A stretch of DNA of 64,000 nt from Nematopogon swammerdamellus (lineage: Eukaryota; Arthropoda; Insecta; Lepidoptera; Adelidae): NCBI GenBank assembly GCA_946902875.1, contig OX336336.1, positions 7,038,545-7,102,544 on the forward strand. Direction: 5' to 3'. Under the pieces are notes generated by a model, which did not search any database, was not told the DNA's origin, and saw only the letters and a list, made by a program, of their open reading frames with translations. Position numbers and translations under genes: made by a program. Position 1 is the stretch's first letter, and each line of letters opens with the position of its first letter. Of the stretch, positions 11,257 to 21,082 are shown piece after piece.

Positions 11257-13004
11257 TGTTTGTTTTAAGTACTATCCGAGGACGTGTACCCGAATACACA
11301 AGGCACATACGAGGACATTTTCAAACCGAGGACTTTTTCCTGGGTCCTCGGATTGAATGGTCACCATTGTCGTATTCTCCGTGCGATTCTGAACATTTCT
11401 GTCTAAGAAATACGGAAATCGGAAACGGTCCTCGATTTGGTCGCCATAATTTTAGTCAGAGTGTGAAAATTTGTGACCACCAGGGAGGCGCCACCGTCGT
11501 ATTTTACACACTTCGATTTACACTCAAGTCCACTTTCTTAACCAATCCGAGGACCCATGTGTGAAGTTCACACATGGGTCGTCGGTTTGGACACGTTTTG
11601 CTGAGTGTGTATTGTTTTTTTTTTCTAAACAAATTTTCAAAAATTCAAAAGCGGCGGGTGGCCGTGTGGTTTGGGCATCGGCTTCTCATGCGGCAGCGGT
11701 CGGCGGCGGAGGTCGGCGGTTCGAATCCGGTCGGCGTGTACCAATGAGTTTCTGACGAAAAAATTTACGTGCATACCTACACCTGCTGCTTCACCGTTCG
11801 GAACCAGGGTAAAACTGTAGGTCCCTTCCCTTGCCCCTTATTAGGTGGTAGGCTCAAATTGTAGCCGCTGGGTTGGTACCACCGTACTGGATGTAAGATG
11901 GCCGCATAGCAGCCTCGGCTGTGTTCTCCTCTAGTCCAATAAAGCCAGCAATCTAGGGAAGTCTCCGGTATGGCACCTACCTTCTCGGTGGTGATATTGG
12001 CTGGTCGGAGCAAGCGCTTTGGCCCCTCCTCAGCCACCCATACCGGATTACATAAAAAAAACAACATTAGATAATTTACCAAGTTTGGCCCAACCCATCA
12101 ATATGAAACCACTATTAATATTTTTGTTATGCCGTATAAATAATAATGAATTTTAGAACGAAAACAATGGGGATTAAAATTTATTGAAAAGTATTAATCA
12201 TTCTATTAATCAGATATCTAATATTATTATCATTAGCAATATTTGAGAGCTAGACATGATTGTGCGAATATTACACCTGCTGTGGTGATATTAGCCCAAC
12301 ACACAACTATGCCGAAGGAACCCTAGGTGCCATTTCAGAACCTTCCTTTATCTGAGCACGGCTGTATTGAACTACAAGATGGAAAACACATCGATGGAAA
12401 AACACGTACATTTGCAGCTTCAAACATATTTTATTGAATGCAGTGGTACTGTAATAACAACCGAGATGTCGGGCGAAGCGACTGACGACCGACTGACTGT
12501 GATGGGAGCACGATTTGTTCTATTCCTCTACCGGCGCGGCGGCGCGGCAGCGGCGTTCTTCCCTTCCTCTTCACCTTCCCCTTCCCCCGGTCCTCGTTTT
12601 GTACAGAAGAAATCAGAATAAAATGTCCCCTGTTTGATAGTAGAAAATTCAACACAAGGTCCTCGCATAATACAACGTTTCAGGAATTGGTGTGCAATTA
12701 GGTCCTCGAAATGGCATGGCTAGACAGGTCGCGAAGGTCCTCGTTTAGCCTAACACAAAGTCCTCGAATGGACGTCGCCAGACAGGTTTGCGAGTGTATA
12801 TTGTGTTCTCGCTTTGTTTGTCACAATTCAAGTTAGAAAGAGTAGGAGATATCGAAACACTAAGCGCTTGAGCGTTTCCAGGAATAAATTTGGCGCACAT
12901 CTGTCTTGTCGAGGTCATCGTACGACTTCGTATAGTCCAGATACGGAGAGGTCCTCGGTCTGAATGAGTAAAACGGGGGTCCTCGCATGGTACTTAAAAC
13001 AAAC

Positions 13005-13005
<1 letters not shown>
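11257..13005. mobile_element. TIR element with dispersed GGTCCTCG motifs (unclassified DNA transposon)
   Basis: Terminal inverted repeats of 27 bp at 11257-11283 and 12979-13005 match at 25 positions (outer part TGTTTGTTTTAAGTAC, inner part CGAGGAC). The interior carries GGTCCTCG or its complement at least a dozen times (for example 11276, 11326, 11343, 11427, 11547, 12589, 12658, 12701, 12736, 12950, 12979), clustered toward both ends. It also holds a 14-bp perfect inverted repeat at 11552-11580. Without the nested SINE-T it is about 1.34 kb and has no transposase frame, so it is non-autonomous. I cannot assign a superfamily. The target lies in a GT array, which hides any target duplication. 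Confidence 0.7.
11652..12061 (+). mobile_element. SINE-T, full length with tRNA-like head
   Basis: The head has an A box (TGGCCGTGTGG, 11659-11669) and a consensus B box (GGTTCGAATCC, 11718-11728). 'TTTGGGCATCGGCTTCTCATGCG' between them, cited by its parts, resembles a class II (Ser/Leu-type) tRNA. The central body (CTGTAGGTCCCTTCCCTT), 'GTGGTGATATTGGCTGGTCGGAGCA'-type 3' domain and A tail (12053-12061) follow. A GGCGGC expansion lengthens the head relative to the copy at 16048. The element depends on LINE machinery for mobility. Confidence 0.85.
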
Positions 13006-13039
<34 letters not shown>

Positions 13040-13229
13040 TGCTGTGGCATCGTAGCTCCCAAACGGATGGACCGATTTGGATGCGGTTTTTTTATTAGGA
13101 AGCTTGTTTAATCGGGATGGTTCTTAGCTATGTTTGTAATCAAGTAATCAAGTAATTAAGTAATAAAACAATTAATTATCTTAAAAAGTGGACGGATTTT
13201 CATGCGGTTTTTTTAAAAAAGCTTGAAAT

Positions 13230-13450
13230 AAAAGTTAAAATACAAATTTAAAAAACCCCCGACCCTTAAAAAGTCAAAAATAATTTCCGTTTACTTACTT
13301 AAAGGAGCCGGGGACCGCTAAGTAAATACAATATAAAAACTCAGAGCTGCGCGGGAATTTACTTAGCGGTCTCCCGACTCCTTTAAGTAAGTAAACGGAA
13401 ATTATTTTTGACTTTTTAAGGGCCGGGGGTTTTTTAATTTGTAATTTAAC
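13230..13450. repeat. terminal hairpin of F-hairpin element
   Basis: Arms of about 95 nt face each other across 27 nt. Both contain CCGTTTACTTACTTAAAGGAG and the CCCCCGACCCTTAAAAAG segment in inverted order. The same structure occurs at 49825-50033. Confidence 0.85.
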
Positions 13451-13556
13451 TTTTTTAATTCAAATGAAATTCTGGTCGGCAGAAACGAATCATTTTTGAC
13501 TCAATATCAACGCTGATTGTTGCGAGGAAAAACACTCTTTTACCCAATTGATATAC

Positions 13557-13855
13557 ACGAAACGCTGTATCCCGACAATCAGGGTAAGCAGAGTAATCGG
13601 TATTGTGCTGCACGCACTCTTGTGAATTACAGCACAGCACAGCACCGCCCACCACGTTGAGCAATGTATTAGGACAAGATAACAGCTATCAAGCAGCCAA
13701 GGCACGAATACCCACCTGCTGCATGACTCGGTGAAAGGACCGTGCCAAGGTGTGAGGTGGCTAGCCGGTCGACCTTTAGCACGGCACCTTGTCGCTCTTT
13801 TTAGCATTTTACGAGAGATGCAGTGGAGCTATTATTTTTAAGTATCGTCCCCATA
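13557..13855 (-). mobile_element. SINE-C, nearly full length
   Basis: Minus-strand element: conserved 3' end 'TTGTCGGGATACAGCG' near 13565, body with 'CGTGGTGGGCGGTGCTG' and 'ACCTTGGCACGGTCC', and a degraded head (GACGATACTTAAAAATAATAGC-type) near 13855. Confidence 0.75.
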
Positions 13856-14254
13856 TTAGAAGCATTGGTAAAACCATGAGACAGTCCGGTCGCTCTATGA
13901 AATAGTTCCGAACCTCAGTCCGTTGTCACCGCAGCTTAATGTGTCCGCCATAACGAACTGATTTCTTTCAAGAGCACTTTTATGACGAGGATGCGAGTAA
14001 TTAGTCTCGTCTGCGTTAGAGAAGCACTTCAAACTTTGCCCGTTAAATTTAATAGGGGATAATTATAGTGCGGTGGTAACTTTATCTGCTCGGCGGGGAC
14101 ATTTTTGCGAGGTAGGATATTCACGAAATGGAAGGGCGATATTGTATTTTTTTTCAACGTCCAATTTTGGTAGAATCGCGCTCTACTATTCGAAGGTTTG
14201 AAATATATCGACAGAAGGAACAATTATTTTGCTTTACTTTTTTTAAACCAGTAT
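13856..14254. other. unassigned
   Basis: Nothing recognised; short frames only. Confidence 0.5.
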
Positions 14255-14430
14255 TTATGTAGGTGGCTGAGTCGGAGGGGCCAAAGCACATGCTCAGATC
14301 AATCATTATCACCACCGAGGAGGTGTCATACCGGAGATTTCACTTGTATTCCGGGTCATACTGGACTACAGGAGAACAAAATCAAGGCTGCCAAACGGCC
14401 ATCTTTCGTCATAGCAATACGATGGTGGGA
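14255..14430 (-). mobile_element. SINE-T, 3' part
   Basis: Inverted SINE-T 3' domain: GGTGGCTGAGTCGGAGGGG, 'GCACATGCTCAGATCAATCA', 'CACCGAGGAGGTG' and 'TGGACTACAGGAGAACA' match the complement of 16300-16440. The copy is diverged, and the T run of the tail is degraded. Confidence 0.7.
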
Positions 14431-15389
14431 CGTCATCTCTCGAAGAGATTTCGTTTAGCCAACCTCTGTATCTTCGAGACAATTATGTAGGTAGGTACAT
14501 AGAAATATGTAGGTAAAAGCAAGGAGGAATCACCTACAAATCAAGAAATATTACCTTTATTTTCATTTCTTTATCTTTAAGCGAAGATATGAGTTTTAGT
14601 AGCAAACCGCCAACCTTTTCTATTTTTAATTTTATTATTATTTTAGGATATTCCGTTAACTTTGATATCGACTTTCAAAAGAAAAGACCTACCACGAGAG
14701 ACGGTCACAATATTGGGTTTCGCGATATTCGGTAATTTTATACCACTATTCAGTGTGTATTTAATAGTAGCAATGAAGGTTCCCGACTGCTGCGGCTAAC
14801 AGTGGAGGGGTTTCATAAAATATAATTTTCTAGCTTGTTTTTCATCTTTGTAGTTAGATCTTTTACTCAGTCGGATTTTCTGTTTAATTTGTAATAATCT
14901 GTTCTATTATATTAACATGGCTGGTTACAGTGATGGTCAGCCCATTATTATTGGCGGAACTAGGTACCATGCCCTGCGAGACTATGTTTATTTCAAACAC
15001 AAGCTTTCCACAGCCATCAAGCGGGCGATCGCTGACTACTCCTTTTCATCAACGGTTAATATTCTAATCGTGTGACTTTATAAACCGTGAATAGAATGGC
15101 TACGTTACGTGGTCAGCTAATCAAAAATCTAGGTCACGAACAGTCATAAGTGTGAAAAACATTCAGCATTCACAGCTTTAGCTTCTCTTCGGTGGAAAGC
15201 GCATGCCTCCAATACACTCGCAGGAAGATCGAGGAATGATAATTTCGAATAACGAAAATGTTGTATGGAAACTGGTTTGGTATTTTACCTGTGATGTTCC
15301 AACATCACTCGCCATGTTAGCATATTGGCCATGTCTGTGGTGTCAGATTTACCATTTGGTCGTATCGTGCATTGCGTTTGCGAAGCGTA
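14431..15389. other. unassigned
   Basis: No gene or named element seen. Confidence 0.5.
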
Positions 15390-15495
15390 CATACATACTA
15401 TCACAATGTATCCCGACAATCGGGGCAAGCAGAGCGACCGGTGTTGTGCTGCAGAGCTTCGACCACCATCTTTAGAAAAATAATAGGACAAGACT
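15390..15495 (-). mobile_element. SINE-C fragment with (TATG) tail
   Basis: Short (TACA) run, then inverted 'TTGTCGGGATACA', 'AGCACAACACCGGTCGC' and 'GTCCTATTATT'. Body interrupted by deletions. Confidence 0.6.
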
Positions 15496-15514
15496 ATTAT
15501 ATCCGACTTTCTAC

Positions 15515-16618
15515 ATGAGTTTAATCAGGTTCTTGCAGACGGCTGCTCGTCGGATGCCATGTCAGGGAATGCCGGCGTACCACAAGGTTCTTAATTGTTT
15601 TATACTATTTCTTCTGCATATCAATGATATGCAGCCACTCGGCAACATACATTGTCTTGCTTTAAGTACTTCTCGCACTTGTTGGACGGCTCAGCTAAAT
15701 ACTAGCTTGCGCCGCTAGACTCAAGCTTTGGACGGCTTAGCGTCGGGCTGTGGGACTGGTGGATGACCCTGTGGTGTGTCGCGACTCAGAAAGCTTAGCA
15801 ACTCCGAAGGGACGTCAGCTCCCTCACTGGGTTCTATTGTCTATTTCACAGGGAGTGTTTGGATGAGCTGTTGAACGCGATTCCGCCATCCAAATTCCAC
15901 CTCCGTACTGTTTTTAATTACACAAAGGATGCATCCATATACTATCGACCTACCGCGGATGCACATCGACCTGTTCCGTAGGTCATCATTCACAGAACCG
16001 GGAAAATATGGAACGCACTCCCTGCCCATCTATTTCCTCCCATGTACGGCGGCGGGTGGCCGAGTGGTTTGGGCATCGGCTTCTCATGCGAGAGGTCCTC
16101 GGTTCGAATCCGGTCGGCACGGCGTGTACCAATGAGTTTTTTCTGACAAAAAAATTTACGTGCATACATACACCTGTTGCTTCACCGTTCGGAACCGGTG
16201 TAAAACTGTAGGTCCCTTCCCTTGCCCCTTACTAGGTGGTAGGTTCAAATTGTAGCCGACTGGGTTGATACCACCGTACTGGATGTCAGATGGCCGCATA
16301 GCAGCCTCGGTTGTGTTCTCCTCTAGTCTAGTATAGCCAGCAATCCAGGGAAGTCTCCGGTATGGCACCTACCTTCTCGGAGGTGATATTGGCTGGTCGG
16401 AGCATGCGCTTTGGCCCCTCCGACTCAGCCACCCATACCGGATTACATAAAAAAAATTTACATACAGGCTCGTTTTTTTTTCAAAAGAGGCGTGAAAAGA
16501 GTCCTGTCAGGCTGGCATGGCATTCGCAATCCCCGTGCATCACAGAATGTCCATGGGCATCGTTAGTAGGTGTCTACTTATGGGTGTAACGATGTCACAT
16601 GTCACATTTTCCGTAAAA
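15515..16618 (+). pseudogene. LINE-D ORF2 relic (RT to 3' end) split by a SINE-T
   Basis: 15567-15640 encodes a broken reverse-transcriptase segment: GNAGVPQGS, then FLLHINDM, the stretch before the catalytic YADD in Jockey/CR1-like RTs; the YADD region is deleted near 15660. The frame relic then continues through the 'RRDVSSL...FYCLFHRECLDELLNAIPPS' type region (parts visible in shifted frames) to 16047. A SINE-T fills 16048-16456, and LINE-D resumes with 'AAAAGAGGCGTGAAAAGAG' and 'TGTCAGGCTGGCATGGCATT' to an A run at about 16618. Many stops and frameshifts. Confidence 0.75.
16048..16456 (+). mobile_element. SINE-T, full length, nested in LINE-D
   Basis: Intact tRNA-like head: GGTGGCCGAGTGGTTTGGGC with A box, and B box GGTTCGAATCC near 16101-16111. 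Body and 3' domain are as in 11652-12061, with an A run at 16449-16456. The flank CATGTACGG on the left and CATACAGG on the right could be a diverged target duplication. The head is cleaner than in the 11652 copy and is the best candidate here for a transcribable SINE-T. Confidence 0.88.
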
Positions 16619-16649
16619 AAATACTGTAATAGTTATATACTGTAATATG

Positions 16650-16702
16650 TACTGGGACTATTCTTTTCAAATACCGGATCACACGCGGTACCGAATCAAA
16701 CT
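16650..16702 (-). mobile_element. SINE-B head fragment
   Basis: Inverted ACCGCGTGTGATCCGGTATTTGAAAAGAATAGTCCC (cited by parts: ACCG.GTGTG, AAAAGAATAG) matches the SINE-B head. Nothing of the body follows. Confidence 0.5.
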
Positions 16703-17689
16703 AGTAGATTCCGAAGAGTAGCGACATTTACATCGGGACAATCTGGTTGCAAAACACTAGAACTTTATTGATTTTTTTTTTCATAGCATAACAAGAGGAA
16801 CTCAGCGTACCAGCTAAGTATTGAGAAATAACGAGAAATAAATCATGTACATAAATAACACATTATTTAAAAAGTTCATACTTTATTCTCAATTTTTTCT
16901 GCTAGTGAATTGTATGCTAGATGAAGCCGGAAGGAGTAATATTGGCGATAAGCTGCTTACTGCAATCGCTCGCTGACGCTTGCTCGAACTGAACTGTCGA
17001 CTGAGCCAATAGGGTTGGGAAAAGGAAATCAATAACGCTGTGATTTCATCCTCAGGCTCTTGATAATTTATCTCTACGATATGTTTTGTCCTCTTCTTTG
17101 TGATTTTTATTCTAATTGTGTTGACTTCTTAGGAAAATCTTAATCTGTGGTAATGGCTGACATCAGCTGTTAGTTATTTATTCCAATTTGTATCGCTTAA
17201 GTGCATTTGATATTGCTTGCCTTGAGGGCTTTCTATCAGACTCGTTTCTTCTCAACTATGCCCTGGAAGAAGTGGCATATTTTCAATTTGTAAATTTTTC
17301 AACTTAATTTTTTTTTCGCTAACGCCATCCAGAGTTGGAGCGACGCATTTCAAACTTCCTCTATACTAAAGGAACATTTTCAACAACACCATGTTTGGCA
17401 AGCATCCAGTTGCACATGTGACTTGCCAATCCACTCTTCTAAACAAAAGATAGGTTGACATATAAGAACAAACGAACGACCACGAGTCAAGACGAGCCAA
17501 ATGGGCTTTCGTCAAGATTTGTTTCCAGTTATTCACTTTCGAGGGAGACAAAATAGTGAGTGCCCAGCGATGGTAGAATGGAGATAGAAAGTTATTTCGA
17601 ATGGCCTAATGCCAAAAATATGTCACATAGTGATCGGCGTCTATCTTGTACAACGACGCACGAGCAATGCAATTTTGCTTTAAGGAGTA
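16703..17689. other. unassigned
   Basis: No gene or element recognised. A minus-strand frame at 17366-17551 starts MSPSKVNNWKQIL but has no recognisable relatives or splice signals. Confidence 0.5.
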
Positions 17690-17812
17690 CGAGGCACAAC
17701 CAAAGGGAAGCACTGCCATGGAACCCAATTCCGAAAGAATAAGGCGTGATGGGCTGACATAATATGATATGTCAGGTGAAGCAGCCAACCATTTCAGTTT
17801 CCTTCAAAAACA
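17690..17812 (+). mobile_element. SINE-B, diverged 3' part
   Basis: 'AAAGGGAAGCACTGCCATGG', 'GTGATGGGCTGACAT', 'AGCCAACCATTTCAGTTTCC' follow SINE-B order with many changes. Confidence 0.6.
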
Positions 17813-17967
17813 TTTACATATTTATCTTCCAAGTTCCGACCTCCTTCCTGCGTCGTTGCAGTACATTTGTTTTTCGTCTTTTCAAACCATTGTAATCCTT
17901 CCTTATAGATTGGCACAGCGTCGATCTTAGCCCTCTATAAAGTTGCTCGAGAAGTTAAAGAACTTAC

Positions 17968-18021
17968 CGAGGTTCCGACGCGTCTGGGGAGAATGAGCTC
18001 CGCAGACGCGTCGGAACCTCG
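17968..18021. other. perfect 19-bp inverted repeat abutting a splice donor
   Basis: CGAGGTTCCGACGCGTCTG at 17968-17986 is repeated inverted at 18003-18021, with 16 nt between. On the minus strand the second arm ends immediately before GTAAGT. The arms are GC-rich, so a transcript should fold here. Confidence 0.9.
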
Positions 18022-18051
18022 CGAATGTTCCGCGTCAGCCATCGTCAGCAT
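17968..18051 (-). CDS. candidate first coding exon, unknown gene (starts MLTMADAEHSRG)
   Basis: Minus strand. ATG at 18051 with a second in-frame ATG at 18042 in good context (ACGATGG) opens 28 codons (MADAEHSRGSDASAELI..., ending VGTS). They end exactly at a consensus donor, TCG|GTAAGTTC, with the GT at 17967-17966, phase 0. The exon and its upstream 80 bp are CpG-rich in an AT-rich region, as expected for a first exon. The rest of the gene would lie at lower coordinates, beyond a large intron; I found no convincing second exon. I do not recognise the protein. Odd: the exon holds a 19-bp perfect inverted repeat whose last base is the exon end. It could instead be a non-coding hairpin with a chance frame. 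Confidence 0.4.
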
Positions 18052-18140
18052 AACGAATGGCGCGCCTCATATAGTCCGTCGGCCGCGGACAAAAGAAACT
18101 CGTTCTTTGATGAGAACCTCGACGTGAACTAGAAGAGCAC
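18052..18140 (-). promoter_or_regulatory. possible 5' UTR/promoter region of the minus-strand exon
   Basis: CpG-rich stretch (CGTCGGCCGCGGAC and CGACGTGAAC on plus) directly upstream of the candidate start codon. No clear TATA box. Listed only because of its position and composition. Confidence 0.25.
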
Positions 18141-18754
18141 TGGATGTCAACAATATTATTAATTACGTTTTGCACGAGTAAATAGCCTCAACTATTTTAA
18201 TTGGAAATGTTCTTTGGGACTTCAGAAAGCCTTACAACGAGTAAGTCAAACATTATGTTGTGGACCAAAAGGGAAAAGGAAACTTATCTTTTCAGCCAAT
18301 GCCTGAATAGGATCAATCCAACAATGAAAGTTCAATAAATTTGTAGATGGAGTAGGACTATTTATTTAGGGTTCTAAATTGACAATTCTTGTTTACTGTT
18401 TGTCAGTTTCAAGAGGTAAGTTTTTTTTATTCAGTATTCATTTAGCTTCATTGACTTGAAATGACTTTCTAAATGTACGAGGATCCTGGTCGGGCGTATT
18501 TTTTTTTCTTCATTTTCTGCTTTGAATCTATCTAGTGAATCACAGAGGGTTCCGTAGCCGCATGTTCATTCTTTAACCTATAGCGTGTGTGCGCAGAAAT
18601 AATGCAGTCGCATCCGCACGTATCTTGCGTATAACACCATTTATTAGTGATAGTTCAGATTTTTGTAGTTAAAATGTTTGATCAATCGGTAGATGGCGTT
18701 CTTCGCATATTATGGTACTTGTATCTAGCTTCCCTTTAATTTTGTACTTTTTGC
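18141..18754. other. unassigned
   Basis: AT-rich, nothing recognised. Confidence 0.5.
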
Positions 18755-18921
18755 TTTTTTTATTATTTGTTGGCATTCCGCCATAATAACACACACCTAT
18801 TCTATGAAAATTTCAATTGACTACCTATTACGGTTTAAAAGATACAGCCCTCGGACGGACAGACAGACAGATGGCGCAGGCTTAGTAATAGTCTTCCGTA
18901 TGGATACGGAATCCTAAAAAA
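18755..18921 (-). repeat. A-repeat fragment
   Basis: Inverted A-repeat 5' half: 'GGATTCCGTATCCATACGG', 'ACTAAGCCTGCGCC', three GTCT units, 'TTTAAACCGTAATAGGTAG', 'TTATTATGGCGGAATGCC' on the minus strand. Confidence 0.75.
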
Positions 18922-20065
18922 GCAATAGTTCTGGTGCTAGTTACTATTACTCTAACTTGTACAACCAAAACATGTCACCTTGATGGAAGGGTGAAATAAA
19001 ATATCCTAATTTTCAGGACATAGCTTTGAGCAGGGTAACAACTTCTAGACACTTAGGATTATATCCAGTTACTTACGATGTTAGTGGCAGAGCTTCGAAA
19101 GCCGACGAGCGGTTGACAAGAATTAACGCCTAACCACAATGGACCTTTGATCCGATGAACCTATTATGATAATGTTGAGCGAATTCCTGAAGGGGTGGAG
19201 AATTTAATTATAGGCTAGTCTCCCCTGCGCGGTATGCAGTACGGGCACGGGCTCAGAACAAAGAGGGAAGTCGGGGACGTATGGGTGTTCCTGAAGAGTT
19301 TCGTAATCATTGCCTTGATTACTTACAAGCACCCTCTTGTGTGCCGCCCGTGAGGAAGAACATTCCCACTTTGTAAATTTTAAACCGATTGCAAATTTCT
19401 GATTACACCATGGCAAAATATTTTCAGCACCTAAGTGGTTCTAGAATGATTTTACACTTTTTGTGTGCGTGCGTAGTATCCTAAACCGAGACGAGTAAGT
19501 GTGAAAAACATGAGGTATGATAATGAAATAGGCGTCAGAGGCGTGTCAGGACCGCCGCTTGTTTTGTTGTCTCTGCCTATTCTATTGGAAAACAAACGTG
19601 AAATTATGTATGTTTGCACGTATGTGAACCAGAAATTCATGTTATCAACGTTAGTATGTTTTTTATTTCATTATTGTTAAACTAGGTATACATACATGAC
19701 AGTAGTCTTTAGTGGTCCTAAACATAAGCCCTAAAATTTTAACGTTAATAGCGCTTCAGAAGTACCCATACAAAATCGATCGTTCTATCTGAAAAAACTT
19801 GAGCGCCCGAAAAACATCAAACCTACCCTCAATTCAACGAGCCATAAAACGACGTTCGGCGAACATCGCGCTCGCACGCTAACGATATCCGTGTTTACAG
19901 ACGCTGTTGTTAAAAACAACAGCTCGCTTCCGCCCTCGCGCCGCCGAGCAGCGCGCTGTCTAATTATACGTGGAGAGATCAAAACAACAATAATTTAACT
20001 ACTACTAACAGTTCCTCTGCTTCGTTTTTGAGATTGAGTTTACAGGCTTGCGAGGTCGTTCTTTC
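18922..20065. other. unassigned, locally CpG-rich
   Basis: 19780-19985 is richer in CpG than its surroundings and contains a GTTGTTAAAAACAAC palindrome near 19908. No frame or splice signal convinces me. A minus-strand frame at 19785-19982 is unrecognised. Confidence 0.45.
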
Positions 20066-20208
20066 TAACCTGAGGCGTACAAATACATTCACGCACGACG
20101 TTGAGCATAAAATTCTGCGAGTTTAGTAGTGCTCAGGCCATGTATAGGTGCATGTCAAGCATTTATATAAGAGAAATGCATTTGTGTGCGTACGTGCGTT
20201 CGCCTCAG
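20066..20208. repeat. inverted repeat (MITE-like)
   Basis: CTAACCTGAGGCGTAC at about 20068 returns inverted as GCGTTCGCCTCAGGTTAG at about 20190-20207. Inner parts also pair partly (ACGCACG against CGTACGTGCG). Confidence 0.55.
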
Positions 20209-20621
20209 GTTAGGCCGTCCATGCTTTCCTACGCAGATTTCGAAAAAACGATTTATATACCTGCTTGACTGCCGTAGAGCCTGCCTAGAGAAATTCTATA
20301 CTTATATTCATGATATCCAGTGGTCGGTGACCATGAATATTGCCATGGAGAACTAAACATAGAGTATGAGAAGAAATTTCGGAAATGTTTCTTAATTTCT
20401 CTTGGGTGGGGATAATATGTATTATTAAACGTTTCAATTCTTTCTCAACCCACACAGAATTATTTTATTTTATTTACCGGTTAGTTTGGAAAAGAGGTTC
20501 TACATACAATATGATTACATATTTTATTACATTATTATTTTTATTTTTTAGAAGAACTGACAAGAAAGGCTGGATTTTTTAAAAATGTTACTAAGTAAAT
20601 TGCATTGTCAGCTTTACAACT
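20209..20621. other. unassigned, AT-rich
   Basis: Nothing recognised. 'TTCATGATATCCAGTGG...GACCATGAATATTG' near 20308-20342 is a short imperfect inverted repeat. Confidence 0.45.
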
Positions 20622-20776
20622 AGATTTTGCCCGCGGCTTCGCTCGCATAGCCTATGTCAATCGTGAAATTCCATTCTAAATATTGGTTAAAGAATGTTTA
20701 CAATAGGTGACTATTTTCGGAGATTACCTCCTACATCTAAACTAACAAACTTTACTCTCTTTATAATATTAGTGTA
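20622..20776 (+). repeat. G-repeat
   Basis: CTAGATTTTGCCCGCGGCTTCGCTCGC (cited by its start) opens the unit; 'CCATTCTAAATATTGG', 'GATTACCTCCTACATC' and 'TCTTTATAATATTAGTGTAGA' follow as in 27485-27650. Confidence 0.75.
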
Positions 20777-21082
20777 GATGTAGATAATTTAATTTGGTAC
20801 TTACATAATAGTTTTTTATCGCACGCACGCACCGGACATGAATTTAATTAAATATAAAATTACTTTATTCCCTATCGAGGTCCTTTGGCTATGAGGGTCG
20901 TTAAACCAGTGCCACCTGCTGTCCCAATTTTACGTAGAAGCGCGTCAAAACGTTCTTTTTAATTGTATTTAGGTCAGCGACAGAGTTCAGCGATGCAATT
21001 CTTTGTTTATTCCGCCCGTGCAACTCATTTTATCACTTTCCTGTTTATGTAGTACTTATTAGAATAGTAGTTTTATATAAAT
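20777..21082. other. unassigned
   Basis: Nothing recognised. Confidence 0.5.

Larger units (their letters stand above)
11201..13437 (+). mobile_element. F-hairpin element interrupted in its (GT)n array
   Basis: Left part 11201-11256 runs from TTAACGCCCGACG through 'GGGTGTTATAAGTTTGACG' into a GT run. The element resumes at 13006 with a further GT run, 'GTGGCATCGTAGCTCCC' and the terminal hairpin (13231-13327 against 13355-13437), and ends GGGGGTTTTTTAA. The relative at 49538-50027 has all of this contiguous, so 11257-13005 is an insertion. Confidence 0.8.

Noticed and set aside
11652..11735. Possible genuine tRNA gene (A and B boxes)
   Set aside because: The cloverleaf is degenerate, a GGCGGC expansion disrupts it, and the sequence continues into a repeated SINE body found at several loci.
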